From assembly GCF_040802235.1 (NCBI RefSeq), contig NC_133167.1, positions 8,672,501 to 8,736,500 of the forward strand: a stretch of DNA of 64,000 nucleotides, read 5' to 3'. This document shows, one piece after another, positions 35,824 to 49,430 of the stretch (position 1 is its first letter; each line of letters opens with the position of its first letter). Source of the stretch: Manis javanica. Lineage: Eukaryota; Chordata; Mammalia; Pholidota; Manidae. The translations under genes were made by a program, and so were the position numbers. The notes beneath the pieces are model-generated. The model saw only the letters and a program-made list of their open reading frames with translations. It had not been told where the DNA came from and ran no database searches.

Positions 35824-36590
35824 GTGAGTGGACGCGGCGGGCGCGGGGCGCGGCGCCGGCCCGGGACCCGGGGCTTCTCCCCGCCCGCAGCTCCTCGCGG
35901 GGCTCCAGCCTCTCCCCTTTCGGGAAGGGAATGGATACGGCCTCTGGCCTGCGTGGATGCGGACCCCCTGTCCGACCTTGCAAGTGCCACTTGCCTGCCC
36001 ACCCTGGTTCTCTGGCGCTGCCAGCACCGGGCTCTTGGGGCGCGCCGCTCCCGGGCCTGGCAGTCCCCCTAGCCCCGGTCCCGGCACGACCGCTGGCCAC
36101 CGAGTGGCGCGCCCCTGCTGACCCGGGCCGAGACACGCTCCGCCGGAGCGCGGAATCGGTGCCAGGTGTGGCAGCGCGGAGGCCCCAGCTCCGAGCACCC
36201 CCGGCGAGGCGCTCCAGGCAGCCCCTGCGGCCGGTCCCGCGGAACCTGCGTGTGCCGAGGCTGTGCGGTGCGGGAGGCAGGTGATGGCGGGCTCCGCGCC
36301 AGGCGATCGGCCGCTTCCTTCCCTTCCTCCACTTTCTAGGGCTCTGACAAGGCAGCCCGAGGCCGAGAGGGCAGCTGCCTCCCCGCGGCCCGCCCTACCC
36401 TTTTTGAGCTCTTAGGAGGGGGTGTTAGAACTGTCGGAGGCTTTGGAAGGGACATTGCGCGTGGGGCGTGGTGTGTCGCCCTCCGGGCTGGGCACTCCTC
36501 GAGGCTCACGCTTGGGGACGCGGCCAGGGCGCCAGCAGGTCGCTGGGAAGCTTCGAGGAAGTGCGGGGCGCTTGGAGGGATGGGAGATGG

Positions 36591-39324
36591 CCAGCAGCCG
36601 CTGAGGATTTGGGATTTCCAAGAGAATTTGGCAGAAAATAATACATGAGGCTGGATTACAAGTGTGCTAAAGCTGGGTGAAACCTATTAGCACCAGCATT
36701 TTCAATAGGCGATTTGGTAGGCCTATGTGTGCAGGTAGAAAATCCCCAGGTGTCTATTTCAGGACGGGGGCGAATAGCGATCTTGTCTGAAGTGATAAAA
36801 TTAAAAGTGAATGCGGGACATATTTGGAATCAAATGGTTTCTTTCTTACATTTGAAGTAGAGAGTTTCATATAAATTTGGTAAAATGCTCCAAGAGTTAC
36901 TTTGAGAATGCTCAAATGTGCTCTTATTTCTTTCTGAGGGGGAAGAAAGGCCACGTATGATCTGATGCCATATGATGTCAATTTTTCTTTAAATAGAGAA
37001 TTAAATGGGGTTGAGAAGCTTGACCTTGACAGCCAGAATTTTTTTGCTATTTCGTAGAATCTTTTTTTTTTCTGTAGTAGCAAATTATCACCGTGAATCT
37101 TGTCTTTTCAATGTTGTGCTCTTTTCTTTGTTAACTGGTTCCAAGAGCTTTAATTCCCCCAAAGGGCATGCCCACCACGATGACGGCGTGTGTGACATGA
37201 CCATCTTTAGTCAATTTGGGACACGATGACTCTTCGGGGAGGTGCCTGTTGGAGCCATTCTATCCATTAGGACAAAATCTTGTTTGCTCATTTCCCTTGT
37301 TGATTGATGATTTATATTCCTTTTCCTGAAGAAATGAGTTGCCTGCATGGTTCCATCAAACTGCTCTTTTATTTATATGTCTGGATTCCATCCTTGAAAT
37401 AAGTTGATTTGGACTCACAGTGTAGCAGGGAAAGACAGAAGAAGGTAGGTTAGAATGAACATCGGCTGAAGTAATTGGGAGGAAAGACGGAAGGGGAGGA
37501 ATTTAACCTGAGCTTTTTTTTTTTTGTGACTCTAAAAATAGGTATTAGAAATCTTCAAGAAAGTGAAAGACCTCTTTAGTGCTTCCTGAGGATGACTGAC
37601 AAAGAAACGTACATATTTTTTGTCCTAAGTAGTAGTTTGATGAATACAGTTCATTCAGAAAAGAATCATGAACTATATAATACATAAATACTGCAGACCC
37701 AAATGATTCAAGACAGATTCAAGACAGGTTTCCTGTATAGCTCGCCTTCCAGGATGCCTTAGCTGTGTGAATGCTACCCACCTGAGAAGCAACCGGACGT
37801 TCTGAGTTCCAAGTTGAAGAGACTGGAAGTAACTAGTTCTAACAGGAAAGCTTAGCAAATTGGGAACCTGATCTGGCTTGGTTACCCAGAAGAACTTAAC
37901 TGAGATGATTCAGAGTTCTATAGCCTGTAGAAAATTGATTCCTGATAATTTTAATTTAATCTTTCATGATCTTACAGAAATACTTGGGAGTCTTATTTTC
38001 TATGGGGGTTAAAAGGCAACCCCAATAGATAAGATAAACAGAGGGAAAAAACCCCTACACATACTCCATTAGGTAAGAGAAATGGAGGTCAGCCACTGCA
38101 GACAGCGTGGCTGCTGAAACAGCCTAATGCCTACTAAACTGGCAGTGGAATTTTACCTGTATGTGAAGAGAATCCTTTAAACAGAGAGTGTTACCCCTCT
38201 GCCAACTACAAAGACAATAATGTTAGCAAAGGAAACTATCGAACCTAACTCTGAAGTTTTGTTTTGTTTTTTATTCCTTCCCTTCCCTTTGCTTCCTTAG
38301 AAAAATCTTATATCACTAATTAGGATTAAAATGGATTAAGGCTGTTTTCAGGTTTTCCCTAGTCAGCTGATGACTCTGGGCAAGACTGTGAGTCCAGGCA
38401 GTGCTTCTTGTGTCACCCAGTGACAGCAGCTCACAGGATCTGGGATTGTGTGGTGTGAAGAGAGGATGTGTGTGCTTGAAATGCAGTTTCCACAGTTGAA
38501 TCTGCTGTGGCAGGTGATCTAAACTGACTGCATCTCAGTATGTTCATCTTGGAGGATGGGCTCTACCTCACAGGGCTTGAAATAGAGAGTCGGATTCCAG
38601 TTTTTGAGGTTTGACTGCTGATCGTTTTTAAGGCTCATCCTATCCTTTTGCCCTCCTGTCTCACATGTAGGCAACCTGTCAGGGAAGCCTGGGCGCTCCT
38701 TCCTTTGGTGCTGGTGGAGGTTCAAGACATATAAGCCCTTGCTGACCTGGCCCCACCTCTTACCTGCAGTAAACCTCCCAAGCCACTCTACCTTCCCTGC
38801 TCTCTCAGCCATTGTGGACCTACTGGGGAGCTGCTTGCTCTCCCCAGAAAGCCTCATTATGTGAGCAAGAAACCATTTCATGCCCTGTTGATGTGTGTGT
38901 GACATTTTCAGTCTTGGCTTACAAACCGGATTTTGAGTGGGTGACCATCTTGTCTTTGTGAGATATCCACAACAGGGCTGTGGGGAGGATTAAATTAGAT
39001 GTTTCAAATCGCTGAGCACCTGTGGTGCATCCCTGACTATCATTTTTCTTTCCTTTTTAACTTCACACACATTACATAAACTCATCATCTAACTGTGAGG
39101 TAGGGAGAACAAGGATCATCATCTCCTTTTGTCAAATGTAGAAATTGAAGCTCATTTTGATTGCGTGACTAATCCAAGATCTAACATTTTGATAGCCCTG
39201 AAAACATAAAACACTTAAAATACATGTTTTCTAAGTCCTCTAACATGCTTATAAACACTAAGTCTTGAAAATTCAATGGATTATAAAAATGTGTATGAAA
39301 TCTATCTTATAGAGACATAATGAT
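36591..39324. other. Intron 1, repeat-poor stretch
   Basis: Between the CpG island and the first intronic MIR I recognise no exon. 38,900-39,035 may be a MIR tail on the minus strand (GGAGGATTAAATTAGATG). 37,010-37,330 is repeat-free. Confidence 0.5.
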
Positions 39325-39535
39325 GATGGTAGTGGTGGCTGCAAACTTATTTCTCAAGCATTTACCATGTGCCAGCATTGTTTCAGGGGATTGCTATACA
39401 GCTCAGTAACCCTCACAGTGCCCACTGAGCTGGGTGCTGTAACCATCCCCATTATATAGATACAGTCCAACAAAGTCAAATGACTGGCCTAAGGTCACAT
39501 TGCTACCTGCTAGCAGGTAGCTGGCTTGATGAAGA
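39325..39535 (+). repeat. MIR SINE
   Basis: CAAGCATTTACCATGTGCCA, ACCATCCCCATTATATAGAT and GCCTAAGGTCACATTGCTAC are in MIR order. A second, antisense MIR piece follows at 39,540-39,640 (GCTATGTGACCTTAGGCAAT). Confidence 0.85.
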
Positions 39536-39640
39536 AATATAGTCCAAAGAGTGCTGTGATGAAAGTCCAGCCCTGGCCTCGTCATTTTTAGCTATGTGAC
39601 CTTAGGCAATAGCTATAATCTCTGTAGGTCTTAGTAAAAA

Positions 39641-41849
39641 GGGGTGGAAGTGATTTTTGAGTCCAGCTTGGCTCTAAAACACTGAGCTTGTATGGCTGTG
39701 CTCAGTTGGGTTAAAGGCCACAGGAATGACAAGGACACAGAAATTTTCCTTGTGCCACATACTAACCAGGACCTTCACTTCAAAGTTAAAATTCTGGGGT
39801 CTGGCTGAAGTTATTTTTACCACAATGATAAGCAAATGGACAGTAAATAGAAGAAATATAAATATTTTTGATGGGTCTGAAAAAATAGTCAACTTTTAAA
39901 AAAATTGAGGCTGATCTTCTTGCTGTTCTGGCCCATTTGGAGAAGCAGCCGGGATCAGAGACGGCAGCTGCCGGGCCAGTTTTTCTTTCCTGGTGAGTGG
40001 TACAGGAACTCCTCCCTTTTATTGGGCTCTCAGTCCATGAGAGGGATTATTTGAATTTGTAATATTTTGTTTGCAAAACTTTTACTTTAATGAAATAATT
40101 CTTTGCCAAATATCCATGCAATTAGACACCTGTTTGTTTATTCCTTAAGACTCTTATCTTTTGGGACTATAATGAAAATGTCTCAATTTCTGCACTTAAA
40201 TAAAGAGGGGGTTTGTGTAGCTGCAGATTAATTTTACTCACTAAGCTGATTCTACAACCTGTTCCTCTGATTAAACACACGAACTTGAAACAGTGGCTCT
40301 GCTTCTGAGGAGTCCATTTTTGATTGACATGTGCTAATAAACAACAACAAAGAATTCTAGGTCTTTGCCCAGCACCAGTCTTCCCCAATGGACTTTTTGC
40401 ATGCACACAGACACACAAACTTGCATTATGATATGTGCAAAATATCTAATATTAGCTGAAATGTCAAGAAACAGCTCATTGCTTCTTTTTCTGGCTTTTC
40501 TATTAATTTTTTGTGACCTTGGGAGAATAATTGAACATCTTGAACCTTAAAGTTCATATCTCTAAAATGGACTAATATGCTTGTCTTATTTTCTTAATAG
40601 AAAAAAATGCAATTCACAAATGGAAACATAGTAAGGCTTTTTCAGTAAGTATAAAGAATTATGGGAGCATGACATATAAAATGTTTATTTAAAAAGTAAA
40701 CTATTAGACAAATACAAGGTACACTAAGAGATTATAAATTTCCCATACGAAAATATGATTACACCTACTTTTTTAGTGTCTGTGATTGTTTTCCTTCAAT
40801 GAACAGACTCAGCTTTTTTCTCCCTACCAGGATGAGTTCTGTTGTAACATAAATATAAAGAAATAAAACATTCATTGTATTAACATTTTGATAAATGTGT
40901 AGTTCTTCTTATTCTGAGAAATAAATAATTTCTCAGAAAATCCTCAGTGACTTCAAGTTTTCCTTTGAAGAAAAAAGCTTGTTGAATTCTTGTATCATTT
41001 TTAATAAAGAAGGATATGGTTGTTTTTCTTGGTGTTGTAATGAAGTGACTTTTTGTTGGTGGTGGTGAGCTGGTGCCTTCTCAGGAAACATGACTCTGCT
41101 CAGCTTGGCCACCCAACAAAAATGCATTGTCTTTGGCTTGTTTACTTAAGCTTTTTATGTGACATGGTACCATCCCAAATGGTTTTGTATCTGCCCTCAT
41201 TTCACGAGCATCAAACAGGAAAGAACAACCTAGTCTGCAGCCGAAGGGTGTTTGAGTCACACGCAGAATGTCTGAGTTGCAGGTCTGCATCTCCTTACCT
41301 TCGCCATAGGCAGCTAGCTGTGCTGGGAGCCGCTTAACCCAAAGGCAGGGGCTGCAGAATCTCACCCCCAAACAGAAAATCCAACAGCCCAGCCAAGTTT
41401 TGTGGACAGAATTTCTTTATATTTACCCCGTTTCCCCTTCACCTGCTGCTGGTGCGCTACCCTGGCTGCTTGAACAAGCAGGGGCGCCAGGGTCCTGTGG
41501 TCCCCTCATCCCCCAGACTCTGACCTAATAGTCTGGGGTGGTGCCTGTGCACTGGTAACTTTTAAATGCCCTCCAGGTGGTTCTACTGCGGGACCAGGGT
41601 TGAGAAGCCCCTGCTAGGCCCCCGTCATCTCCCCCCACAGCCTGCCCAACATGTAGCACGTGGCAGAGAAAGAGAAGGCAGCTGTGCGCGCGCTCTGGGG
41701 CATTCTCCCTGGAAGGGCGCCGAGCTTCGCAGGGCCCGGTGGTCCTGGCCCACACCCTCCCCAAACGGCAGGGGCCGTTTGCAGCCCAAGGTGGGCTGGA
41801 CGTCTCCAGGAGGAGCCCGAGGGGCGGTGTGAGCTGACGTGGGAAGAGC
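39641..41849. other. Intron 1, no feature recognised
   Basis: AT-rich to 41,050, then GC-richer (41,440-41,850) with many overlapping ORFs on both strands. None has a domain, a splice-site context or codon consistency. Confidence 0.5.
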
Positions 41850-42050
41850 CCAGGCACGGATTGGAACCCAGAGCTCAGAGCCCTTGGATAAGCACTTCAC
41901 TTTCCTGTGGTTTGTTTTCACATCTGTAGAACTGGGATCTTCACGCAGACCTTGCAGGCTGTGGTGTCTTAGAAAAGTTTACAGCCCAGTGCCTGGCCCA
42001 GAGGAGATAATATAAAAGGCAGCTATTGTGCATACTCACAGTGGAATCTA
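41850..42050 (-). repeat. MIR SINE, antisense
   Basis: GGATTGGAACCCAGAGCTCA, TTCACATCTGTAGAACTGGG and CCCAGTGCCTGGCCCAGAGG fit a reversed MIR. Confidence 0.8.
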
Positions 42051-44564
42051 ATTTATTTCATTCTTTCCTTTACAAAAGTGGGGGGCCTAGAAAGCCCCTT
42101 CCCTTGGAGCACCCCCACATTTTTTTTCTATCTTACCTGGCTTCCAAAGAGACTGAAATCCCACCATTTCATTTCTTTGGTTGTGATGTATCAGATGCTA
42201 GAATAATAAGATCCTGGTGCTATTCCTCAGAGCTTTCACTTCTGTTAGCTGCTCCTCCTCCCTACCCGCCCTTACCAGGTGGGTGCCAAGGGCAATAGGA
42301 GAACAGTGCGAACTGAGTGTGCGCAGGCAGCCCAGCCTTTTCTGGAATCACTCATTGCTTTATTTGATCAGTAAACAGTCTTCAGTCGGCAGTCATGATG
42401 TGAGTTTTAGGGCTGTGTCTTCAAGAGGAGCCGCTTCTCTGAATCACCCTCCCCGCTCCCCAGGGTGAGTGAGGGCAGGCAGGACCGCAGGGCTGCACCC
42501 TCCAGGACGGCAGGGGCACCAGGCATCCTGACAGCCGCCAGGCGCCCACAGGGGCTGCACATAGGTGCCGCATAAACATTGCTCAGCAGATGACCGGCTT
42601 CAGTGGGATACAGCTGTGGGTGCCACGAGGGCACTGGGAGCTGTGAGTCAGGGAGGGGTGCTGTTTAGCAGGAGAAAAGCACGTGAAGACAGCTTTGGCC
42701 TGTTCGATAATTTCCCTAGTGCCAGGTCTGTTCTGGGGAGCACATGATACTCTCCCATAAATCCTTTGCAGTGACCTTGGCTTTTCAGTCTTGTAATGAA
42801 GCTTTTTTTCAAAATAGTTTTCTGATGACCTAATTCAGGGCCAGGTAAAGGACAGTCCACCTCCCCTCTCCCTGCCTCCCCCACAATTCCCCCAGCTAAG
42901 AATGGTTTTAACATTTTTAAATGATTGGGGGGAAAAAATCAAAATAAGGATAATATTTTGTGATGCATGAAAATTGAGAGATTAAGGTTTTCAATGTCCG
43001 TCAAGCAGGTTTTGTTGAACATGGCCACACCCATTGGTTAAGTCCTGACTCATTCTGAGCTCAGGAGTGGAGTTAGTTGTGATAGATGGTATGGCCCAAA
43101 CAGCTGAATGTATTTATTATCTGGCCCTTGACAAAGGAAGAAATGTGCTGGATATTTCCATAAACGCAGGGAAGAGCTTACGGAGCCTATTTTCCCACTT
43201 GTATTTATTCGGCTTAGCTAAAGGCTAGGCTCTCCTGCTCCACCTGCCTCTTCTGGCCTCCCTCCCTTCTTCTTGAAGGGTGTCCCTTATGGAAAACTGG
43301 GTGCCACCCAGTGGAAGGACAGTCCCTAGGGTCTGCTCCTGGGCTGAGCACTGCGGGAGATACACGGACAGATAAACAGAGCCTGTTATCTTCAAATTGC
43401 TTACATCTCAAGAGCCATCCTAGGCAGACTAGCTTTTCATGGTACATCAGGCGTTGGCTTAATGTGTTCCAACACTGTCGGTGTGTCTGTTTCCAGGGAG
43501 TGTGTGCAGGAGGGAAAAGAGTTGCTGTCAGGCTTTGGAGCGTGAATTTAGAGGCTTTGAGTTATTGCAAGCTCAGTTATTACCAGCCTATTAGCTTTCT
43601 TAGCCCCAGTTCCTTAACCGTAAATAAGATGGTTGGAAGGGCTGACGGGAGTAGCTTGTTGGCCCCTGCCCAGAGTTGGCCTTGTATTCACACGAACTGC
43701 TGTTTTTATAGAAGTGGATCCAGTTCTCCACTTCTCGGGGTCACACAGCTCAGTGACAGAGCTGGGGATCTGGGCCCTGACGTTGTGCTCTGAGAAGTGC
43801 TCACATGACTGTTCTCCATTCGCCTCAAACTGCTCCGAGTTCAGGACTTCCAAAGTGAGTGCCCTGGGTGGATGGTAGTGGGAAATGGGGTAGCGCTCCA
43901 GTTCTGGTAGTCTTACCTTCTGTGGGGATGGTTCCGGCTTATGTAATGTTATGGGTTTTTTCTTAAAGAGAGAAAAGGTGTAAGTCTTCTGAAAGAGAGT
44001 GAGAATTTGAGAAATGAAATAAGTGTACTTGAAAGAAGGTGCTTGGAAAGAGAAACATGTCTGCTATCTTTTGCTAACAGTTCCTGAAAGCCGGCACGTC
44101 TTTTAGAATTTCAATGCTGGCACTTATCTGCTGCTTGTAGTTAATTTAAAGGAGCATTTGTAATTACTTTTGGGTTTCCAGGCAGATTGAGACTCCTTTA
44201 TGGAAGACATTCTGTGTTGGAAGTAATCACAAAAGACAAAAAGGATCTAGTCTTTTCCATGGGAAATCAGCATCTATAGTAAATGGGCTGTTACCACCAG
44301 TGGAAGGACAGCCTAGTAAGGGTGATTGCCAGTTTTCCACAGCATTCAGGTTGGACTTCTGAAATATGTTATTTGAAGCAAAATCCCATGCTTAATTTTC
44401 AGGCAAAATGGAATATATTAGAATAGGAAAAGTGTTAAATATATCCTCAGTATTTTACCTTAGGAAGGGAAGACTTTATATAGGAACCCTGAAAAGAAAC
44501 TGAAACCTCTAACTTCAAACTGACTTCCTCTATTGTTTCTTAGACAAAGAACTTTCAGATTTTT
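42051..44564. other. Intron 1, repeat-poor stretch
   Basis: No exon recognised. 43,960-44,540 is free of recognisable repeats and even in composition (CTGGCACTTATCTGCTGCTT, then TTTAAAGGAGCATTTGTAAT), a plausible conserved noncoding block. 43,680-43,790 may carry a MIR scrap (CACACAGCTCAGTGACAGAG). Confidence 0.5.
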
Positions 44565-45660
44565 CTTTTATTAAGGTATAATTTACAAACAGTAAAATTC
44601 ACCCTTTCATGCATTCCATTCTATAAGTTTTGATTTAAAGTTGTATAACATTAACTTATTTTTAATGTTGAGTAGTATTCCACTGTATGGATGTACCACA
44701 ATTTATCTTTTCACCAATTGATGATATTTGGGTTCCTCTAGTTTTTGACAATTATGAATAAAGCCACCATAAACATTCATGTAGAGGTCTGTAAGTAGAC
44801 ATATGCTTTCATTTCTCTTGGGTAAATACCTAGGAGTGGTACTGCTGGGTCATATGGTAAGTGCAGGTTCAACTTCATAACAAGCTGCCAAACTGTCCTT
44901 CAGATGGCTATACCATTTTGCATTCCCATCAGTAATGACTGAGAGTTCCAATTGCTTGCATCTTTGTTAGTTCTTGATGTTGTTGATGATTTTGATTAGC
45001 TATTCTAACAGGTGTGTAGTGCTATTACACTGATTTTTATTTGCATTTTCATAATGATTAAAGATGTTGGACATTTTTGAATGTACTATTTGCCATCCAC
45101 ATCTCTTCTTTGATGAAGTATCTGTTCAAATGAGTTGTGCAAATTATTTCTATATTTTGGATATGAATCCTTTATTTGATATCTGATTTGCAAATATTTT
45201 CTCCCAGTCTGTGGCTTTTCATTTACTTAACAGTGTCTTTCAAAGGGTAGGCATTAAATATTGGTGAAGTCTAATTTATCAATTTTTTTCTTTTATGGTT
45301 TTTGTTTTTTGTATCCTAAGAATTCTTGGCCTAACCCAAGGTCACAAAAATTTCCTCTTAGAATCATATGGTTTTACCTTCTACGTTTAGGTCTCGGATC
45401 CATTTTGAGATATATGTATGTGGTGCAAAGTATGGGTAATTTTTACTCATTTTTAGCACATGGATATCCAGTTGTTCTAGAAACATTTATTTACAAACTG
45501 TCTTCACTGAATTATCTTGGTACCTTTGTTGGAAATCATTTGACCATAGTATGTGGGTCTGTTTCTAGACTCTGATCTATTCCATTGTCTTTATATATCT
45601 ACCTTTTTGCCAATTCCACACTGTCTGATAACTGTAGTTTTATACTAAGTATTGAAATCA
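44565..45660 (-). mobile_element. L1 fragment, antisense
   Basis: TTATTAAGGTATAATTTACA, GTAGTATTCCACTGTATGGA, TACTGCTGGGTCATATGGTA and TGGATATGAATCCTTTATTT are reversed L1M 3' phrases, followed by an ORF2 3' piece. The ORFs here are not genes. Confidence 0.85.
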
Positions 45661-45994
45661 GGTTGTGTGAGTCCTTTAAATTTGTTCTCCCTGTCCCTCA
45701 AATATTGCACATTTGTTTTTCTGAAATTCAGTTTCAACTGGGAGTCCTACACTTTTAATTTGCTAAATCTGGCACCTTACCCCAAAGGCCTGACTAATCC
45801 TTGCTCCAATTTCCAGATTTTTTCTGGTGAGTTCATCAATAACACTTTCAATTTTTGTGAAATACTTAAATAAGCAAATTTTATTAATTTGCATTTAAAA
45901 TATTAGCCCATAGTTTTACATCTACATGGGCCCTTTTAAGAGCAACTGTCAAAGCTGTGGTAGAGCATTAAAAACCTGTGAAAATACAGTGAAA

Positions 45995-46350
45995 AAGACC
46001 TATTGGTAAACATTTTTACCCTCTTTCTACCTTTTCTGCTAATATGTTTCTGCATTAATTTTTGTTTACACTGTAGTGTATAGCTTTGTATTTTCCTCTC
46101 TGTAGGTATAAACATATATGAAGCATATGTAAATACTCATGTATAAAAAGTAAATCATCCTATGCATACTGTTCAACTTTTTCCTTCACCTATTTTGAAT
46201 ATGTTACCATGTCTTAGAACAGAAAGAAAATTAGTTCTTTTTGCTGGCTGAATAGTGTTATGTTGTGTGAATATTTATACTTTCAGTCTTTATTGAAGCA
46301 CATTGTTTCCATTTTAAATTATAAATAATGTTGCAATGACCATAGATTGT

Positions 46351-46381
<31 letters not shown>

Positions 46382-46930
46382 TGAATATGTATATATGTCA
46401 GTTACATACATTAAATATATTAAATTGCCATCCAAAAAGGCCGGATGATTTTGCATATTTCTTAAGAGCATATGAGAATGCCTGTTCAAGTCCATTTTTG
46501 CCAATACAGATATTACAGTTTATATTTTATTTTTGTATGAACTGATAAGTAAAACATGATATCTCATTAGTCCTCTTTGCATTTTAAAAATTATGAATGA
46601 GAGAGAACATTGCTTATGAATTGCCTGCTCTTATTTTTATGTAACTTTCTTTTGGGCTGCTCACTTTTTATCACTGGTTTGCAACAGCCCTTTGCTAATG
46701 AAAGAAATTAGCCCTTTATCCTTAGTGTTGAAAATACATTTTCCCCATTTATCATTTTTCTTCTGACTGCTTATGCTCACTGTCTTGCCCCTTAGAAGTT
46801 CATAATTTTTGGCTCTTATTTAGCCAAACTGATTAATGGAGTGGTTGATACATTTTAATTAGAGCACTAATGTTTGGTGTTAATCCTGTTCTGTACAATA
46901 TTTTGAAAATTACCTGAGTTGAGCCAGGAG
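45995..46930 (-). mobile_element. Old L1 3' fragment, antisense
   Basis: Diverged phrases such as AATAATGTTGCAATGACCAT, TTGCCATCCAAAAAGGCCGG and GAAATTAGCCCTTTATCCTT. Interrupted by an (AC)n run at 46,351-46,377. Confidence 0.6.
46351..46377 (+). repeat. (AC)n microsatellite
   Basis: About 13 uninterrupted AC units inside the L1 fragment. Confidence 0.95.
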
Positions 46931-48344
46931 TTTGCTTTTGCAGGAATTCTATTTGGCCAAGATTTATATGAATAAGACTGATCGTACTGCTGCTTTAGAA
47001 AGCACAATTAAATACAGTCCAGTTTATTCCTATTTTAAGAAAAGTTGGCATAGATTTTCTAAATTATATTTAAATAATTGCAATTTATCTTGACTTTCTT
47101 TTTCAGGCTAGATCACTGCAGCCATTGTCTTCAGATTCATTTATTTATTTATTTTTAAGTATCAGCACATTTTTCCTTTAATAATTGCCATGGGTTCCTT
47201 AGTATTTTGCTAAAATCATTAAGTTAATTTTAAGGGCATTATTGGACAATAGAGTATGTCGTGAAAGTTATTGATGGTGTAATGGTCTGATTTCAAAAAG
47301 TGTTCTTCATCTAGGCTTGGGCAGAAAAAGACTCATTTTAATATTCAGCAAAATGCAAATTTCCCTTATGCTTTCATCCCCTTATTATATTTGGAGCACT
47401 TTCCCCCTTGAGAACAATCTTATTTCTCCTGACCAGGGGTTTTTGTGGTCCTCTGTCTTCATTTTTATTCTTTAAAATTGGCCATTGGCTTTTTCAGTAA
47501 TGCAAAAGGGAATTCTTTTATTTCTGTAGAAAAGCCTCATAATGAGAGAAATAATAAGAGACAGAAATGGGACTAATATTAGCATTTCTATGAGGCCTAA
47601 AATAAACTCTCAGCTGGAGAGAAGTAAATTTAATATTATTACTTTTTTCAGAAAGGGAGGGCAGGACAGAATGTGGAGTGGGGACTTGGGGGATAGACTG
47701 AGTGAAAGGAAGTCACTCTTCTTTTTGTTTCCTAAGGAAAGAATATCGTTATCATTATGATCAGCCCTAATAGTGTAAAAAACTGATGCTAAAAATGATG
47801 CTGACACCTTTGTAAAAATCACAAATGGATTCTATGTGGTTTCCCTAGCTTCCCACCTTTAATGAACCCTTAGAAGAGGGTTTTTCCAAGCAGAGCCTGT
47901 GAGCTTTTAGAAGTCAAGAGCTGTTCTCTTCACCTAGATCCTTCTTATCTGACTGTGTCTGTGGCTCCCTGAAACACAGCCTCCTCAGTGAAGATGGGTT
48001 TTCTTTCTCAGGAAGGGGTCCTCATTCTTGTCAGGCTCACTAACAGACCTGCTGCCTTTGTCGGTCCTCCGAACGCAGGGCTGCTCGCCTCTTGACGTAA
48101 ATTAACCAGAAACCTGGGAAGAATCACATCTTACTGGAGAGTTCTAGCCTTCTGTTCTTAAGGTTCTGACCACAGTGCCTTAGAAAGAAACTTTATGCAC
48201 AGAAAGGAACGTCAATGGATGTTGTATGTGTTGCTGTAGATAGATAGTAATGTCTCTGACATGTCCCGTGGCTGCTCATAATCCCAAATGGCCTGTATCG
48301 TGTACCATCCCAGGGACACCCATGGAATCTGTGTTATCTTAAAA
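46931..48344. other. Intron 1, repeat-poor stretch
   Basis: AT-rich, with no exon or named repeat. 46,930-47,330 looks repeat-free and could be conserved regulatory DNA. Confidence 0.45.
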
Positions 48345-48945
48345 ATTTCTTTTATTGAGGTGACTCCACATAATATAAAAGTAAGCATTTTAAGGTGAGC
48401 ATTTCAGCCTTTAGTCATGTGGTGCGATCAATATTTCTACCTCGTTCAAAATATTTTTATCACTGCAAAGGAAATGCTGTGCCCATAAGCACTTACTCCC
48501 CATTTCTAACTCTCCCACCAGTCCCTGGCAACCACCAACACTATTCTATCTCTGGATTAAACTCTTGTCAATACTTCATATAAATGGAATCAAACAATAT
48601 ATGACCTTTTGTGTGTGGCTTCTGTCAGCATGTTTCTGAGATTCATCTGTGTTGTAGCATGTGTCAGTACTTCATTCCTTTTAATGGCTTTATAATATTC
48701 TAATATATATATATGATGTTTTGTTTCCCCATTCATCAGTTGATGGACACACTGGGGTTCCCACCCTTGGCTATTGTGGCTACTGCTGCTATGAACATGT
48801 CTGTACATGTAATGGTTTGAGTATCTTTTTCAATTCTTATGGGACTATGTCTAGGAATGGAATTGTTGGGTCATATGACAATTTCATATTTAACTTTTTG
48901 AGGAACTACCAAATGCTATTTTCATATGTGTCATCTTCTTACCCA
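48345..48945 (-). mobile_element. L1 3'-end fragment, antisense
   Basis: TTCTTTTATTGAGGTGACTC, CAGTCCCTGGCAACCACCAA, TGTTTCTGAGATTCATCTGT and GGTTCCCACCCTTGGCTATT are in reversed L1 3' order. The minus-strand ORF at 48,590-48,808 reads L1 ORF2 C-terminal phrases (EYYKAIKRNEVLTHATT-like). Confidence 0.88.
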
Positions 48946-49334
48946 AACTGAGGCCCAGGATCCTCCCGGGATGGTTACTTGTAGCCTCTCCTCACGTGCC
49001 AGACCAACATCTGTTTCCTGGAGTCCTTACTTGTGTACACAGCATTCCCCAAGTTCCATTCCCGGCCTGGTCTGTGGCCCCAGTTCCATGACACTCTGTT
49101 TGCCCAACTCCACGGTCTTTTCCTGCAGGGGGCAACCTCCTGTGGCTCCCACCCATGACGGCCTGCCCACTGGTGAGCTCGGGTTCCAGCTCAGCCTCGG
49201 CCCTAAGCACTGTCCCTCTACTCCAGTGATTCATGCCTTATTCTAGTTCCTGTTGTCTGCTGAGCTCCTTTGGGAGAAATAGAGAGCTTTCCAGGGCACT
49301 TGAGCCATTGCGAATAAGTGGCCCTAGATGGCAT

Positions 49335-49430
49335 TTGTCAGATTGCCTCATTTCATTAAGGAGGAAACTGAGGCCAGCAAGTTGAAAAACTATGCAAGGA
49401 CGTCTAGATCATAAGTGGTTGTGCGGAGCT
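49335..49430 (+). repeat. MIR SINE fragment
   Basis: TTAAGGAGGAAACTGAGGCC followed by a CATAAGTGGTTGTG remnant. The surroundings (48,946-49,334 and 49,431-50,224) hold no recognised gene. Confidence 0.55.

Larger units (their letters stand above)
34820..36590. promoter_or_regulatory. DNER: CpG island over the DNER promoter and exon 1
   Basis: CpG dinucleotides become dense abruptly near 34,837 and fade after about 36,570. The flanks are CpG-poor and AT-rich, so the island stands out. It covers the presumed transcription start, the 5'UTR, exon 1 and the first part of intron 1. This is the normal architecture of a TATA-less, broad-start vertebrate promoter. The high GC content also explains the long overlapping open frames on both strands here, which are not genes. 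Confidence 0.92.

Noticed and set aside
35824..36072. Reading-through of the DNER frame past the exon 1 donor
   Set aside because: CAG|GTGAGT is a consensus donor and the protein after it has no EGF character, so this is intron.
34883..36136. 417-codon open frame on the minus strand over the DNER promoter
   Set aside because: It is Arg/Gly/Ala/Pro-rich low-complexity sequence produced by the GC-rich island, overlapped by open frames in nearly all other phases, with no domain. It is a composition artefact.
48590..48808. Minus-strand 72-codon ORF with an EYYKAIKRNE-like phrase
   Set aside because: This is the C-terminal remnant of L1 ORF2 in the minus-strand L1 fragment, not a host gene.
49122..49135. 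Third CTCF-like motif (CCTGCAGGGGGCAA)
   Set aside because: It matches only 12 of 14 core positions, including a wrong base at position 3; too weak to list as a feature, though it should be scored in any CTCF scan.
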